This document shows positions 54,065-62,171 of a stretch of DNA of 64,000 nucleotides, in pieces; positions within the stretch are counted from its first letter, which is position 1, and every line of letters starts with the position of its first letter. Origin of the DNA: Pseudobythopirellula maris. Lineage in GTDB: Bacteria > Planctomycetota > Planctomycetia > Pirellulales > Lacipirellulaceae. Made by a program: the position numbers and the translations under genes. The DNA lies in NCBI RefSeq assembly GCF_007859945.1, contig NZ_SJPQ01000002.1, forward strand, positions 1,032,279 through 1,096,278, read 5' to 3'. The notes under the pieces are model-generated. The model ran no database searches. It saw nothing but the letters and a program-made list of their open reading frames with translations, and was not told where the DNA came from.

Positions 54065-54219
54065 CCGACGCCGTCCGGCGTCGTCTCACCCATTATGCCC
54101 GCCCCGCGTCCGGAAGGCGAGCCGCCCCCGGGGCGTACCAGCGAGAAAAGTGCTGCCGGGGACGGGAGGATCGCGGGGCGCCGCTCCTGCACCGGAGGGG
54201 CGACACCTGTCGCCGCGGC

Positions 54220-54429
54220 TCAGGCGCTGCGAGGCAACGCGTGCTGCTCCGGAGCGGCCTGGCCCGGGCCATCGGCCCCCCAGGCTTCGAGCTCGTCGCG
54301 GAGCACGAGCACGTCGTTGGGCGCCTCGATGCCGATGCGCACCTTGTCGCCCGAGATTTTAACCACCGAAACCACAATCGAATCGCCGAGCCGAATCCGT
54401 TGGCTCTCTTTGCGTGACAGCACCAGCAT
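54220..54429 (-). CDS. csrA: Carbon storage regulator CsrA
   Basis: A 69-residue RNA-binding regulator. Core MLVLSRKESQRIRLGDSIVV, then VKISGDKVRIGIEAPNDVLV with the conserved R44-equivalent region ELEAW. The C-terminal extension (after DGPGQAAPEQ) is longer than the Escherichia form. GGAGG lies nine bases before the ATG, and a consensus promoter is 75 bases upstream. It may control export or motility genes post-transcriptionally. Confidence 0.96.
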   Translation of the reverse strand: MLVLSRKESQRIRLGDSIVVSVVKISGDKVRIGIEAPNDVLVLRDELEAWGADGPGQAAPEQHALPRSA

Positions 54430-54511
54430 GGGTTATGTACCTCCGTGTCGCCTAGGCAGGATCGCCGGGGATGATCGTCGCCGGGATGAATAGGCTTGAT
54501 GACCGCGAGTA

Positions 54512-54540
54512 TGTATATCCGTACACTAAACAGCCGTCAA
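54512..54540 (-). promoter_or_regulatory. csrA promoter
   Basis: On the minus strand TTGACG (54535-54540) and TATACA (54512-54517) are 17 bases apart, both near consensus. Start near 54505, leaving a leader of about 75 bases before csrA. Confidence 0.7.
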
Positions 54541-54639
54541 GCTCTTTCCCGAACGATCCTCCTTTCGCCCTCGAACGCCGCTAAGGGCTAGGGCCTAAGG
54601 GGGCCGGGCAGGACTCGCCCTCCCCCGACGGGCGTGGTT

Positions 54640-54924
54640 TCACGCCGCGGCGGGGACCGGGTCCACCCGGGCCACCAGGAAACGGGCGCCGGTCGACCCA
54701 TAAAACAGGATCGTGTTCGTCACCGTGTCCCAAATCGCCATCAGGAGCAGCTTGCGCGGCCCGTGCAACGAAAACTGAACCCCGCAGTCTCTGCCACGCC
54801 TGACGAGCGGTCGCTCGGCGAGGGAGAAGCTGTTGGCCTCGAGTTTGTCTTGAGAGCAAAGCGTTTGGAGCACGTAGACCCGCAGGTCGTCCAGCCGCTC
54901 GAATCGCACTACCGCGTCGTTCAT
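54640..54924 (-). CDS. Hypothetical protein
   Basis: A 94-residue protein beginning MNDAVVRFERLDDLRVYVLQ; the C-terminal part (LLMAIWDTVTNTILFYGSTG) looks folded, alternating hydrophobic and polar residues. No signal peptide, no domain recognised. The ATG at 54924 is favoured over a TTG six bases earlier. It lies upstream of csrA in the same direction but with a separate csrA promoter between. Confidence 0.5.
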   Translation of the reverse strand: MNDAVVRFERLDDLRVYVLQTLCSQDKLEANSFSLAERPLVRRGRDCGVQFSLHGPRKLLLMAIWDTVTNTILFYGSTGARFLVARVDPVPAAA

Positions 54925-55378
54925 CCGCAAACCATCCCTGGGGCCAGCGTGTCAGAAGAAGAACTCCTCGTTCGCTCACCGCCGCAGAGACGCGTTTGTG
55001 GCCCGAACCGAGTCGGAGCCGTGCGTCGCTAAGCCTCTTGCACAAAGAGACTATCGGTAGCGCAAACGAGGGGGCTTTGGTTGAATTGGTAATTTAGGTC
55101 GACCGGGGGCTGTGTGTCGCCTTCCTAGCCCGCATCGATGTGGTCCGTCGCCCACCGAGCATCGGCGGAGAGCGGGGCTCGTGATGAGCCCCCGATTGGG
55201 CGCCGTGCAAGGCGTTGGCAAACACCCAAGATCGCTCAGAGCGCCAAGTGCGTCGAACCGACGCAAACGGAACCGCCAACAGTTTGCTGGCCGCCTTGGC
55301 GGCTGTTTACCCAAGCGTGGGCGCACCGATCGATCGGGTTAGAACGTTCGGTGCGCGACGCCGCCAGCCGGGTGGCGC
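54925..55378. other. Intergenic region before spoVG's end
   Basis: No gene is supported. A hairpin GGGGCTC-GTGAT-GAGCCCC is at 55174-55192, without a T run. Part of the region is less GC-rich (around 55050-55100). Terminators for the ispE-spoVG unit must lie here but none is textbook. Confidence 0.4.
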
Positions 55379-56017
55379 CTAAAAGATGCCCGCGCCAAAC
55401 CCCTCGCCGCCGCTCGCCTTGCGCGAATCGCCGCTCGCCGTATCGCCGTTGTTGCTCGAGCCCGGCGGGAAATGCGGCGCCACCGACGACTTGCTGGGGT
55501 CGCCGTGCGGCGGGTGGTGGGGGCGACTCGACTCGGCCTTGGTGTGCGGCTTGTCGAAGCGCAGCGAGCTGGCGTGCGACTCGTCCGCCTCGGTGTAGTC
55601 GCCGCCGTCGAAATCGTCGTAGCGGGAGACGTAATTCGGGTCCTTCGCCCGCTCGAGCTCTTTGTCGAACTCGCGGACCACGTGCTCCTGGATCATCTCA
55701 CGGCAGCGCGAGTTGATCGGGTGGGCGATGTCCGCGTACAGCTTCGTGCGGCCGTCGCCGTCTTTGACGGCGCGGAACTCGGGCTGACGCTCGCCGCAGT
55801 GGTTGCAGTGGTGCGCCCTCAGGTGGTTCTTCGAGCCACACTTGCCGCAATGGGTGGTGAGTTTTCGACTGGGCATCGCGACGAACGGGCCGCTCGCGCC
55901 CTCGATGATTTTCAGATCGCGCACGACGAAGCAGTCGTCAAAGGTGATCGAGCAGAACGCCTTGAGGCGTTCGCCCGGATCCTCCATGAGCTTGATGCGA
56001 ACCTCGGTGATTTTCAC
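55379..56017 (-). CDS. spoVG: SpoVG-family protein with inserted zinc ribbon
   Basis: A 212-residue protein whose two ends of the SpoVG core are clear: [35 protein letters not shown] and [10 protein letters not shown] at the start, then [20 protein letters not shown]. Between them lies an inserted segment with [19 protein letters not shown], a four-Cys zinc-ribbon pattern absent from ordinary SpoVG of about 90 residues. The last 70 residues are low-complexity (Ser/His/Pro/Gly-rich). Start is a GTG with GAGGAG upstream. It follows ispE, the order seen in Firmicutes. Confidence 0.9.
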   Translation of the reverse strand: MKITEVRIKLMEDPGERLKAFCSITFDDCFVVRDLKIIEGASGPFVAMPSRKLTTHCGKCGSKNHLRAHHCNHCGERQPEFRAVKDGDGRTKLYADIAHPINSRCREMIQEHVVREFDKELERAKDPNYVSRYDDFDGGDYTEADESHASSLRFDKPHTKAESSRPHHPPHGDPSKSSVAPHFPPGSSNNGDTASGDSRKASGGEGFGAGIF

Positions 56018-56246
56018 GGCCGCGCTCCTCGGATTGTACGCCGTGCGGTGGGTGATCGCCGCGTTTCAGGGGGGGGCTAGTCGTCGGTCTTTAGCGGCTT
56101 CGGCGGGGGGCGCCGGACTGGCGTAGGGTGTGTTCGTTTCGTGGGGCTTCTAAAGTTGTGTCGGGGCGATGGGGTTGCGTTGGATGGGGTTGCAGGGGAT
56201 CGGGTTGCAGGGAACGGCGGGGCGGCTTGCGAGCCACCCAGAGCGG

Positions 56247-57209
56247 TCAAGTGGTTGTCGCGCAGGCCCACAGCGCGTGGTCGGCTCGCAGACGCGCCGC
56301 CGCATGGCGGGCGTGACGCAAGCTGGGGCAGAGGCCGAACCAAGCGGCCCCGCTGCCGGTGAGTTGGTGAGCGACCAGACCGAGCCGGCCCATCGCCGCC
56401 GCGACCGCTCGCAGTTCGGGCGCCAGCCGCATGGCCGCGGCTTGCAGCGCGTTTCGCATCTCGCCCCCCACGCCTCGCCAGTCGCCCTCGGCGAGCCGCC
56501 GCGCCACGCTCTGCGAGCGGGGGTCGTCGCAGCGGCGTTGCTCGACGCTGCGGTAAACGCTCGCGGTCGACAGCCCGACGGCGGGTTTGGCGATCACAAT
56601 GGCTTTGCCGGCTGGGGCCGCGATCGGTTCGATCCGCTCGCCGCGTCCACGGCAGAGAGCCGCCGCGTGACCGGTTTCGTTCATGATCGCCGCCACGAAA
56701 AACGGGACGTCGCTGCCCAGCTGGGCCGCCGCCTGTAGCAGGTCATCGGTCGATAGGCCGAGGCGCCACAGACGATTTGCCGCAACGAGCACGGCGGCGG
56801 CGTCGCTCGAAGCCCCCCCCATGCCCGCTTGGCTGGGGATGCGTTTGAAGAGCTTTAACTCGGCGGGGCGGCTCTCGCCGGTCTGCTCGAAGAGGACTCG
56901 GAGCGCCCGCACGGCGAGGTTCGAGTCGTCGCTCGGAGCCCACTCGGCGGGCAGGGGCCGACCGGCCGCGTCGGCGGCCGTGAAGCGGATCGCGCCGTCG
57001 GCGTTGCCGTTCGCTTCGCCCGAGTCGGGTGTGCGGAGCTCGACCGTATCGAACAGGCGGACGGTGGTCATCACGGTCTCGAGCTCGTGGAACCCGTCAG
57101 CGCGTTGGCCCAAAAGGTCGAGACAGAGATTCAGCTTCGCCGGCGCGAGGACGCGCAAGCCACGGTCGATTCTTCGGAGGTTGTTCGCCGCCACCACCTC
57201 AAGCCCCAT
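56247..57209 (-). CDS. ispE: 4-diphosphocytidyl-2-C-methyl-D-erythritol kinase
   Basis: A 320-residue GHMP kinase of the MEP isoprenoid pathway, phosphorylating CDP-methylerythritol. It has LAPAKLNLCLDLLGQRADGF near the start, the ATP-binding motif PSQAGMGGASSDAA and a C-terminal QLTGSGAAWFGLCPSL. The isoprenoid product feeds undecaprenyl carriers, linking it to UppP and DUF368. The ATG at 57209 is chosen; a GTG at 57341 would add a linker-like stretch. The spoVG gene follows on the same strand. Confidence 0.95.
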   Translation of the reverse strand: MGLEVVAANNLRRIDRGLRVLAPAKLNLCLDLLGQRADGFHELETVMTTVRLFDTVELRTPDSGEANGNADGAIRFTAADAAGRPLPAEWAPSDDSNLAVRALRVLFEQTGESRPAELKLFKRIPSQAGMGGASSDAAAVLVAANRLWRLGLSTDDLLQAAAQLGSDVPFFVAAIMNETGHAAALCRGRGERIEPIAAPAGKAIVIAKPAVGLSTASVYRSVEQRRCDDPRSQSVARRLAEGDWRGVGGEMRNALQAAAMRLAPELRAVAAAMGRLGLVAHQLTGSGAAWFGLCPSLRHARHAAARLRADHALWACATTT

Positions 57210-57745
57210 CGTGGGTTCGGTCGGGTCGTGCGAAGAATCGGGACAATCCTTCGCGGGCTTTGTTTCCTCTTGCGTCAGCTCGCCGCTCTTCGCCGCCTGC
57301 GGCTGTATCGTCGGTTGTCTTTCGCCGATCGGCGGGCTCACGACGCCAAGCGTTGATCCTTACGCCCGTGCGTTGTAGGCCTTCCTGCGGCGCCGGGGCC
57401 GCTCACGAAAAAGCTCGCGTGTGGCCGTGAATCACCCGCGACATCGCGACGGTCAAGCGTTCCTTCCTTAGTCAACGCGTTGACACTAGACGCAGACGCT
57501 AAAAATCTTAGCGGTTTAGCGCGGACCGAGTCAATTGAACTTCGCCTTCAACATGGGAGGTTTACACGCAACCGCTGTAAACAATCGACGCACGCCAGCC
57601 ATCCCACGCAATCGAATCTCTCGGCGTAAAACCCCAACACGAAGGATATGACCCTGCTCAGAGTGCCGCCCTTCAATTACAGTTGCTCGCTTCATGCGAT
57701 CGCGTCGGCGTCGGACTGCGGCGTCCCGAGCGCCGCGGCTACCCA
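57210..57745. other. Divergent intergenic region with operator-like palindromes
   Basis: Between ispE and the DUF368 gene. Contains GTCAACGCGTTGAC at 57471-57484, a perfect 14-base palindrome, and CGCTAA-AAATC-TTAGCG at 57497-57513 followed by another TTTAGCG at 57515-57521. The density of short palindromes suggests regulatory sites. The first part, up to 57341, could be coding if ispE starts earlier. Confidence 0.5.
57471..57484. promoter_or_regulatory. Perfect 14-base palindrome (operator candidate)
   Basis: GTCAACGCGTTGAC is exactly self-complementary. Its size and CG-centred form resemble LacI-family operators. It lies about 260 bases upstream of each divergent gene. The regulator is unknown. 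Confidence 0.5.
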
Positions 57746-58732
57746 ATGATATTCAGCGACATGAAAAGCCCCCCCGACAATTCCCTACGCAGCGACCTAA
57801 AGACCTTTGGCGTAGGCCTTTGCATGGGCGCCGCCGACATCGTACCGGGCGTTTCAGGAGGGACAGTCGCGCTGATCTTGGGTGTTTACCGGCGGTTACT
57901 CTCGGCGATCAGCGGGGCGAACACCCAGACGGCGGGCGCCCTTCTTGCCGGCCGTTGGGGCGAGGCGGCCGAGCGGCTCGACGCCCGCTTTCTCTTCGCT
58001 CTAGGCGGGGGCGTATTGGTTGGGGCGGGCGCCCTGGCCGGTCTGATGGAACACCTCCTTGAGCACCACCGCGCGGTGACTTATTCCGCCTTTTTCGGCT
58101 TAATTCTTGCTTCGGGCTACTTGGTCGGGCGGATGTGCTCGCCCCCAAGCCGCCGCGCTGCGGTGGTTTGTGTTGTGCTCGGCTTGCTCGCGGCATTGTT
58201 CGCGCTCGCGCTCGTCATGCAGCAGCACGTCACCCCCCCGGGGGGAATGCTTTATCTGTTCATCTGCGGGGCGGTCGCCATTTGCGCGATGATCCTGCCG
58301 GGAATCAGCGGCGCCTACCTGCTGCTGATGCTCGGCCTGTACGAAGACGTGACGGGCGTCATCAAGCGTTTGCCCCGCGGCCAGGCGACCGGCGACGACC
58401 TGCTGATGCTCGCGGTCTTCGCGTGCGGCTGCCTCGTCGGCCTGCTGCTCTTCAGCCGACTGCTGCGTTGGTTGCTCGATCGTTACTCCGCCCCCACACT
58501 CGCGGTGCTGTGCGGTTTCATGATCGGGTCGCTCTACCGGCTCTGGCCGTTCCAGATCGACGCCACGCCGGACGTCGAAGAATTCAAGCACAAGCTCTTC
58601 GAGCCCTACCTGCCGGGCGCCGACGAGTCGCAACTCGCGGTGTGCGTGCTCACCGCGCTCGCTTGTTGCGCGGGGGTGCTGTTGCTCGACCATTGGGCCG
58701 GGCGGCTCAAGGCGAGCCAGCTGAGCGACTGA
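57746..58732 (+). CDS. DUF368 (polyprenyl-phosphate translocase-like) membrane protein
   Basis: A 328-residue polytopic membrane protein. Signature segments are GAADIVPGVSGGTVALILGV near the start and AICAMILPGISGAYLLLMLG in the middle, a pair of pseudo-repeats that define DUF368. Members of this family have been shown to recycle undecaprenyl phosphate across the membrane (PopT). Partner enzyme UppP is encoded at 29.6 kb. ATG 57746 removes an upstream extension of poor quality. Convergent with tmk. Confidence 0.92.
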   Translation: MIFSDMKSPPDNSLRSDLKTFGVGLCMGAADIVPGVSGGTVALILGVYRRLLSAISGANTQTAGALLAGRWGEAAERLDARFLFALGGGVLVGAGALAGLMEHLLEHHRAVTYSAFFGLILASGYLVGRMCSPPSRRAAVVCVVLGLLAALFALALVMQQHVTPPGGMLYLFICGAVAICAMILPGISGAYLLLMLGLYEDVTGVIKRLPRGQATGDDLLMLAVFACGCLVGLLLFSRLLRWLLDRYSAPTLAVLCGFMIGSLYRLWPFQIDATPDVEEFKHKLFEPYLPGADESQLAVCVLTALACCAGVLLLDHWAGRLKASQLSD

Positions 58733-58760
58733 CTCGCAGAGCGTTTCGAGTCGCCAGACT

Positions 58761-59384
58761 TCAACGCGCCGCGGCGTGGTCCAACACGCGTTGGGCGATC
58801 TCGACGATGCGGGCGTGGACCTCATCGACCGGCGGCGAGGCGTCGACCACATGGATCACGTCGGGGGCCTTGCGCGCCTCTTCGAGGAAACCCTGCCGCA
58901 GCCGCTCGCGGTACTCGGCGCCGGACCGCTCCATGCGGTCACGCTCGTCACCCATGCGGCGTTCGGCCGCCGCGGGCGACAGATCGAGCAGCATCACCGC
59001 GGCCGGCGCCACGCCGTCGGTCGCCACGGCGCCGACCGAGGCGACGGCCTCGCGCGGCAGGCCGCCGGCGTGGGCCTGGTATGCGAGGTTGGCCAGCAGG
59101 TAGCGGTCCGAGACCACAACCGACCCGGCGTCGAGCGCCGGCCGGATGACGTCGTCGACCAATTGGGCCCGGGCCGCCATGTAGAGCAGCATCTCGGCGC
59201 GGCGGCCGATCGGCCGGTCGTCGCCCGAGTGGAGCAGCACGTCGCGCAGCGTTTCGCCGAGCGGCGTGCTGCCGGGGTCGCGGCAGGTAACTACCGTGTG
59301 CCCCTGCGCAGCGAGCCACGCGCAGAACCGCTCGATCTGAGTGGTCTTACCAACGCCGTCGATGCCGTCAAACGAGAAGAACAT
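58761..59384 (-). CDS. tmk: Thymidylate kinase
   Basis: A 207-residue P-loop kinase that converts dTMP to dTDP. P-loop FSFDGIDGVGKTTQIER, DR(Y/H) motif SDRYLLANLAYQ and the LID region GDERDRMERSGAEYRERLRQ are visible. The start ATG is chosen to begin MFFSFDGIDG. Convergent with the DUF368 gene across 28 bases and divergent from the HD-GYP gene. Confidence 0.96.
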   Translation of the reverse strand: MFFSFDGIDGVGKTTQIERFCAWLAAQGHTVVTCRDPGSTPLGETLRDVLLHSGDDRPIGRRAEMLLYMAARAQLVDDVIRPALDAGSVVVSDRYLLANLAYQAHAGGLPREAVASVGAVATDGVAPAAVMLLDLSPAAAERRMGDERDRMERSGAEYRERLRQGFLEEARKAPDVIHVVDASPPVDEVHARIVEIAQRVLDHAAAR

Positions 59385-59745
59385 GGGCTGACTATAAACG
59401 CGTGGGCCGCCGCAGGCGATTCCCCGCCGGTGCGAGGGCCGCGGCTCGCGCCGCTCGATGCTGCTGACGGGGGGTGCTCTCGGCGAAATCCCCTCACTCG
59501 GGGCCAAGCAGCGTGCTCGCCCCAGCCGGGGGGTGGCCCCTACCCAAGCAGGGGGGTCGCCTTGCGATCGTCTACTGCAACCACGTCCGATACGACCGTC
59601 CCGACCGGTCGATCCGGCGGCGCGTCGCAAAGCGGTTTTGTGCGGTTCTCACGGCGAGAGACTCTCGACTCTGTCCCAGAGCTAAGCTTCTTGGAGACCT
59701 ACTCCGCGACGCCTCCGCCCTCAGCCCACCGCTTCCATCGCCTCC
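59385..59745. other. Divergent intergenic region between tmk and the HD-GYP gene
   Basis: No gene is supported. It is GC-rich with C/G runs around 59480-59560 but without a repeat that could be confirmed. Promoters for both outward genes must be here; none is clear. Confidence 0.4.
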
Positions 59746-60771
59746 ATGGCCCAGGATCCGACCCTCGTCGCCGCCAGCGACCACTGGACGCAGAACACGC
59801 CAGCGGCCAATCGGCCGCATCTTGGCGGTTATGTCCGGCTGCCGCTCGCCATGCTGCGGCGGCACGACGCGCCGCGTTGGGACTGGTACGCGATGTACGA
59901 GGGGAGCCACACGCCCACCCGCGTGGCCCGAGCCGAGGCGCGCTTGAGCGAGCACGAGATCGACGACCTCGATCTGCGCGGCTACCAATCGCTCTACGTC
60001 CGCGGCAGCGACTTCCAAGGACGCTCCGCGTTGCTGCTCCAATCGCTCGAGGCGATCCTCGGCGACGAGTCGATCCCGCCGAGCGATCGCTTCATGATCC
60101 TCGCACGCTCCGCCGCCGGCGAACTCGACCGGCAGTTCCGCCCCAGCGACTGCGGCGCCTACTTCGAACTGTCCCAGCGTATCGGCGCCCTGATCGCGAA
60201 CCTTGTCGGTCGGCTGCGGGTGACGCCCAGCGACATCTTCACCATCCGCACGGAGAGCGAGGGGGGTTCGTTCGGCGCCCACGCCCTGTACGCCTCGGCC
60301 TACGCCGTCACACTCGCCGACGCCCTCGGCATGGCCGACGACAACAACCGCCGGCAGCTCGCCATCGGCGCGCTGCTGCACGACATCGGCGAGCGACGCC
60401 TGCCGCTAGAGAATTTCACCAAGAGTTCGCTGAGCGAAGTCGAACGCCAGATGATCTACAAGCACCCTCAGATCGGATACGAGGACCTGCTCGGCCGCGA
60501 CGGGATCGAGTTCGCTCAATTGATGATGGTCTACCAGCACCACGAGTGGGTCGACGGCCACGGCTACCCGGTCCAGATCCTGCGGGAAGAAATCCACCCC
60601 TGGGCGCGCGTGCTGGCCGTCGTCGACGAGTTCGACTCGTTGACCTGCAACCGCATCCCGCAAGCCTCGATCACACTCGAGGACACCATCAAACACCTCT
60701 CCGCCTCGAGCGGGAGCCAACTCGACAAGGAGGCCGTACGATGTTGGACGTCGCTCTTTCGACGGAGGTAG
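59746..60771 (+). CDS. HD-GYP domain protein (c-di-GMP phosphodiesterase type)
   Basis: A 341-residue protein. The first 165 residues form an uncharacterised N-terminal region. The HD-GYP domain follows: GALLHDIGERRLPLENF with the HD pair, HPQIGYEDLL, and the signature YQHHEWVDGHGYPVQI, with the HHE and DGxGYP elements intact. VVDEFDSLT is also in place. Active members cleave c-di-GMP. There is no receiver domain, so activity is controlled another way. It overlaps the PilZ-like gene by 31 bases. Confidence 0.93.
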   Translation: MAQDPTLVAASDHWTQNTPAANRPHLGGYVRLPLAMLRRHDAPRWDWYAMYEGSHTPTRVARAEARLSEHEIDDLDLRGYQSLYVRGSDFQGRSALLLQSLEAILGDESIPPSDRFMILARSAAGELDRQFRPSDCGAYFELSQRIGALIANLVGRLRVTPSDIFTIRTESEGGSFGAHALYASAYAVTLADALGMADDNNRRQLAIGALLHDIGERRLPLENFTKSSLSEVERQMIYKHPQIGYEDLLGRDGIEFAQLMMVYQHHEWVDGHGYPVQILREEIHPWARVLAVVDEFDSLTCNRIPQASITLEDTIKHLSASSGSQLDKEAVRCWTSLFRRR

Positions 60772-61166
60772 ACGACGGCGCCTGGGGCTCGCTCGCCGCA
60801 CGGGCCTCGCTGCCGATCGACTCCGAGATTTACTACAACGTCGAGTGCAACGGCCTGACGCCCGAAGAGTCGCGGCGTCGGTTCCGCAGGGTGCCGATCC
60901 GCGGCCGCGCGGTGCTCGTGCGGGGCCAGTCGCGGTACGGGGTGTACGCGGTCGATGTCTCGCCGATGGGCATTGGGGTCTACAGCCCCAAGCAGCTGTT
61001 CCCCAAGGAGTGCGTCACGATCTTCATCGCAGACCGGGAGCCGATCGATCTGGCCCTGCGTCGTTGCAAACGCGAGGCGCCGAACGCCTACCTCTGCGGG
61101 TTGGTGTTCCCCACCGGGCCGCTGGGGCCCTCGCAGTACCGCAACTTCATCAACTCGATGCGATGA
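60741..61166 (+). CDS. PilZ-domain protein
   Basis: A 141-residue protein. The PilZ c-di-GMP binding motifs are seen as RxxxR (R45-R49 in SRRRFRRVPI) and D72-x-S-x-x-G (VDVSPMGIGVYSP). The body fits a single PilZ barrel (FPKECVTIFIADREP then ALRRCKREAPNAYLCGLVF). A very good ribosome site (AAGGAGG) lies in the end of the HD-GYP gene. Overlap and pairing suggest that the phosphodiesterase and its effector are made together. Confidence 0.85.
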   Translation: MLDVALSTEVDDGAWGSLAARASLPIDSEIYYNVECNGLTPEESRRRFRRVPIRGRAVLVRGQSRYGVYAVDVSPMGIGVYSPKQLFPKECVTIFIADREPIDLALRRCKREAPNAYLCGLVFPTGPLGPSQYRNFINSMR

Positions 61167-61193
61167 CCGGCTTCGACTGTCGCTCTGCCGCAC

Positions 61194-62171
61194 TCAGGCG
61201 TGGCGGTACTGGCGCGCCGCGTTCTCCAGCCGCTGCGCCACGAGCTTCCTGAGCTTGAGCGGCTTGAGGGCTTCGACCTGATCGCCGTACCCCAGGACCC
61301 ACCACACGATCTCGTTCACGCCCGAGACCGTGGCGTAGAAGTCGAGCGAGCCGTTCTCGGTGAACTCGCAACGCTGCGTGGGGTGCCACAACACCTCGGC
61401 GACGTTGCGGGCTACGAGCGGTGCGAATCGGAGGTGGACCACCTGATCGGGCCCCGCCTCGGGGATGATCCGCCAGGCGTTGCCCAGGTACTGCTCGAGG
61501 CTGAAGCCGCGCGGCGAAGGGAACTTCTTGTCGAGCGTCTTGAGCGACTTGATGCGCCGGAGGTTGAACGTGCGCACCGAGCGGTGCAGCGAAGAACGGC
61601 CGATCACGTACCAACAGTGGTTGTGGAACATCAGCCGATACGGACGCAGCGTGGTCGTCACGCGCTCGTACTCGGTGAGGCTCTCGTAGTCGATCTCGAC
61701 GTTGAGGCGATTGACGCTCGCCGCGAGCAGCTCGCTGTAGAGCGAGGCTTGGTCGTCGTGCGAGCCGACCGGCATCGGCTTGTGGCTGAGCGGCCGCGAC
61801 GCCTCGCGGATCGACTCGCGCAGCGAGGCGGGAAGAGTCGACTCGATCTTGCTCGCCGCCGATTGGGCGGCGCTCAGCAGCGGCAGGCTCTTCTTGTCGG
61901 CCAGCTCGCGGCACACGAACAACAGCGCGAGCGCCTCCTCAGCCGTCAGGTTGGTTGGCGTGAGAAAGTACTCGCCCGGGATCGAGTAACGCTTGGCCTC
62001 GGAGTCGTACGCGACCGGCACCCCGGCCTGGCGGAGCGCCTCCACGTCGCGAAACACCGTGCGGCGGCTGACGCCGCACGCCTTGGCGAGCCCGTCAGCG
62101 TTTTGCCCCGCTCCAGCCTGCAGCGACTGCAGGAGCTTCAGCAGCCGGGTTGCCCGGTTCGCGTCGTTCAT
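61194..62171 (-). CDS. HTH-WYL transcriptional regulator
   Basis: A 325-residue regulator. The N-terminal HTH is LAKACGVSRRTVFRDVEALR with the wing QAGVPVAYDSEAKRYSIPGE. The WYL domain is in the C-terminal half: HNHCWYVIGRSSLHRSVRTF then NLRRIKSLKTLDKKF. WYL domains sense nucleic acids or ligands. The first 77 bases overlap the end of the TolC-like gene in another frame; the HTH needs most of that part, so the overlap is real if the start is right. Confidence 0.9.
   Translation of the reverse strand: MNDANRATRLLKLLQSLQAGAGQNADGLAKACGVSRRTVFRDVEALRQAGVPVAYDSEAKRYSIPGEYFLTPTNLTAEEALALLFVCRELADKKSLPLLSAAQSAASKIESTLPASLRESIREASRPLSHKPMPVGSHDDQASLYSELLAASVNRLNVEIDYESLTEYERVTTTLRPYRLMFHNHCWYVIGRSSLHRSVRTFNLRRIKSLKTLDKKFPSPRGFSLEQYLGNAWRIIPEAGPDQVVHLRFAPLVARNVAEVLWHPTQRCEFTENGSLDFYATVSGVNEIVWWVLGYGDQVEALKPLKLRKLVAQRLENAARQYRHA

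Noticed and set aside
55174-55192. GGGGCTC/GAGCCCC hairpin as terminator of spoVG
   Set aside because: It lacks a T run on either strand and is about 190 bases beyond the stop codon.
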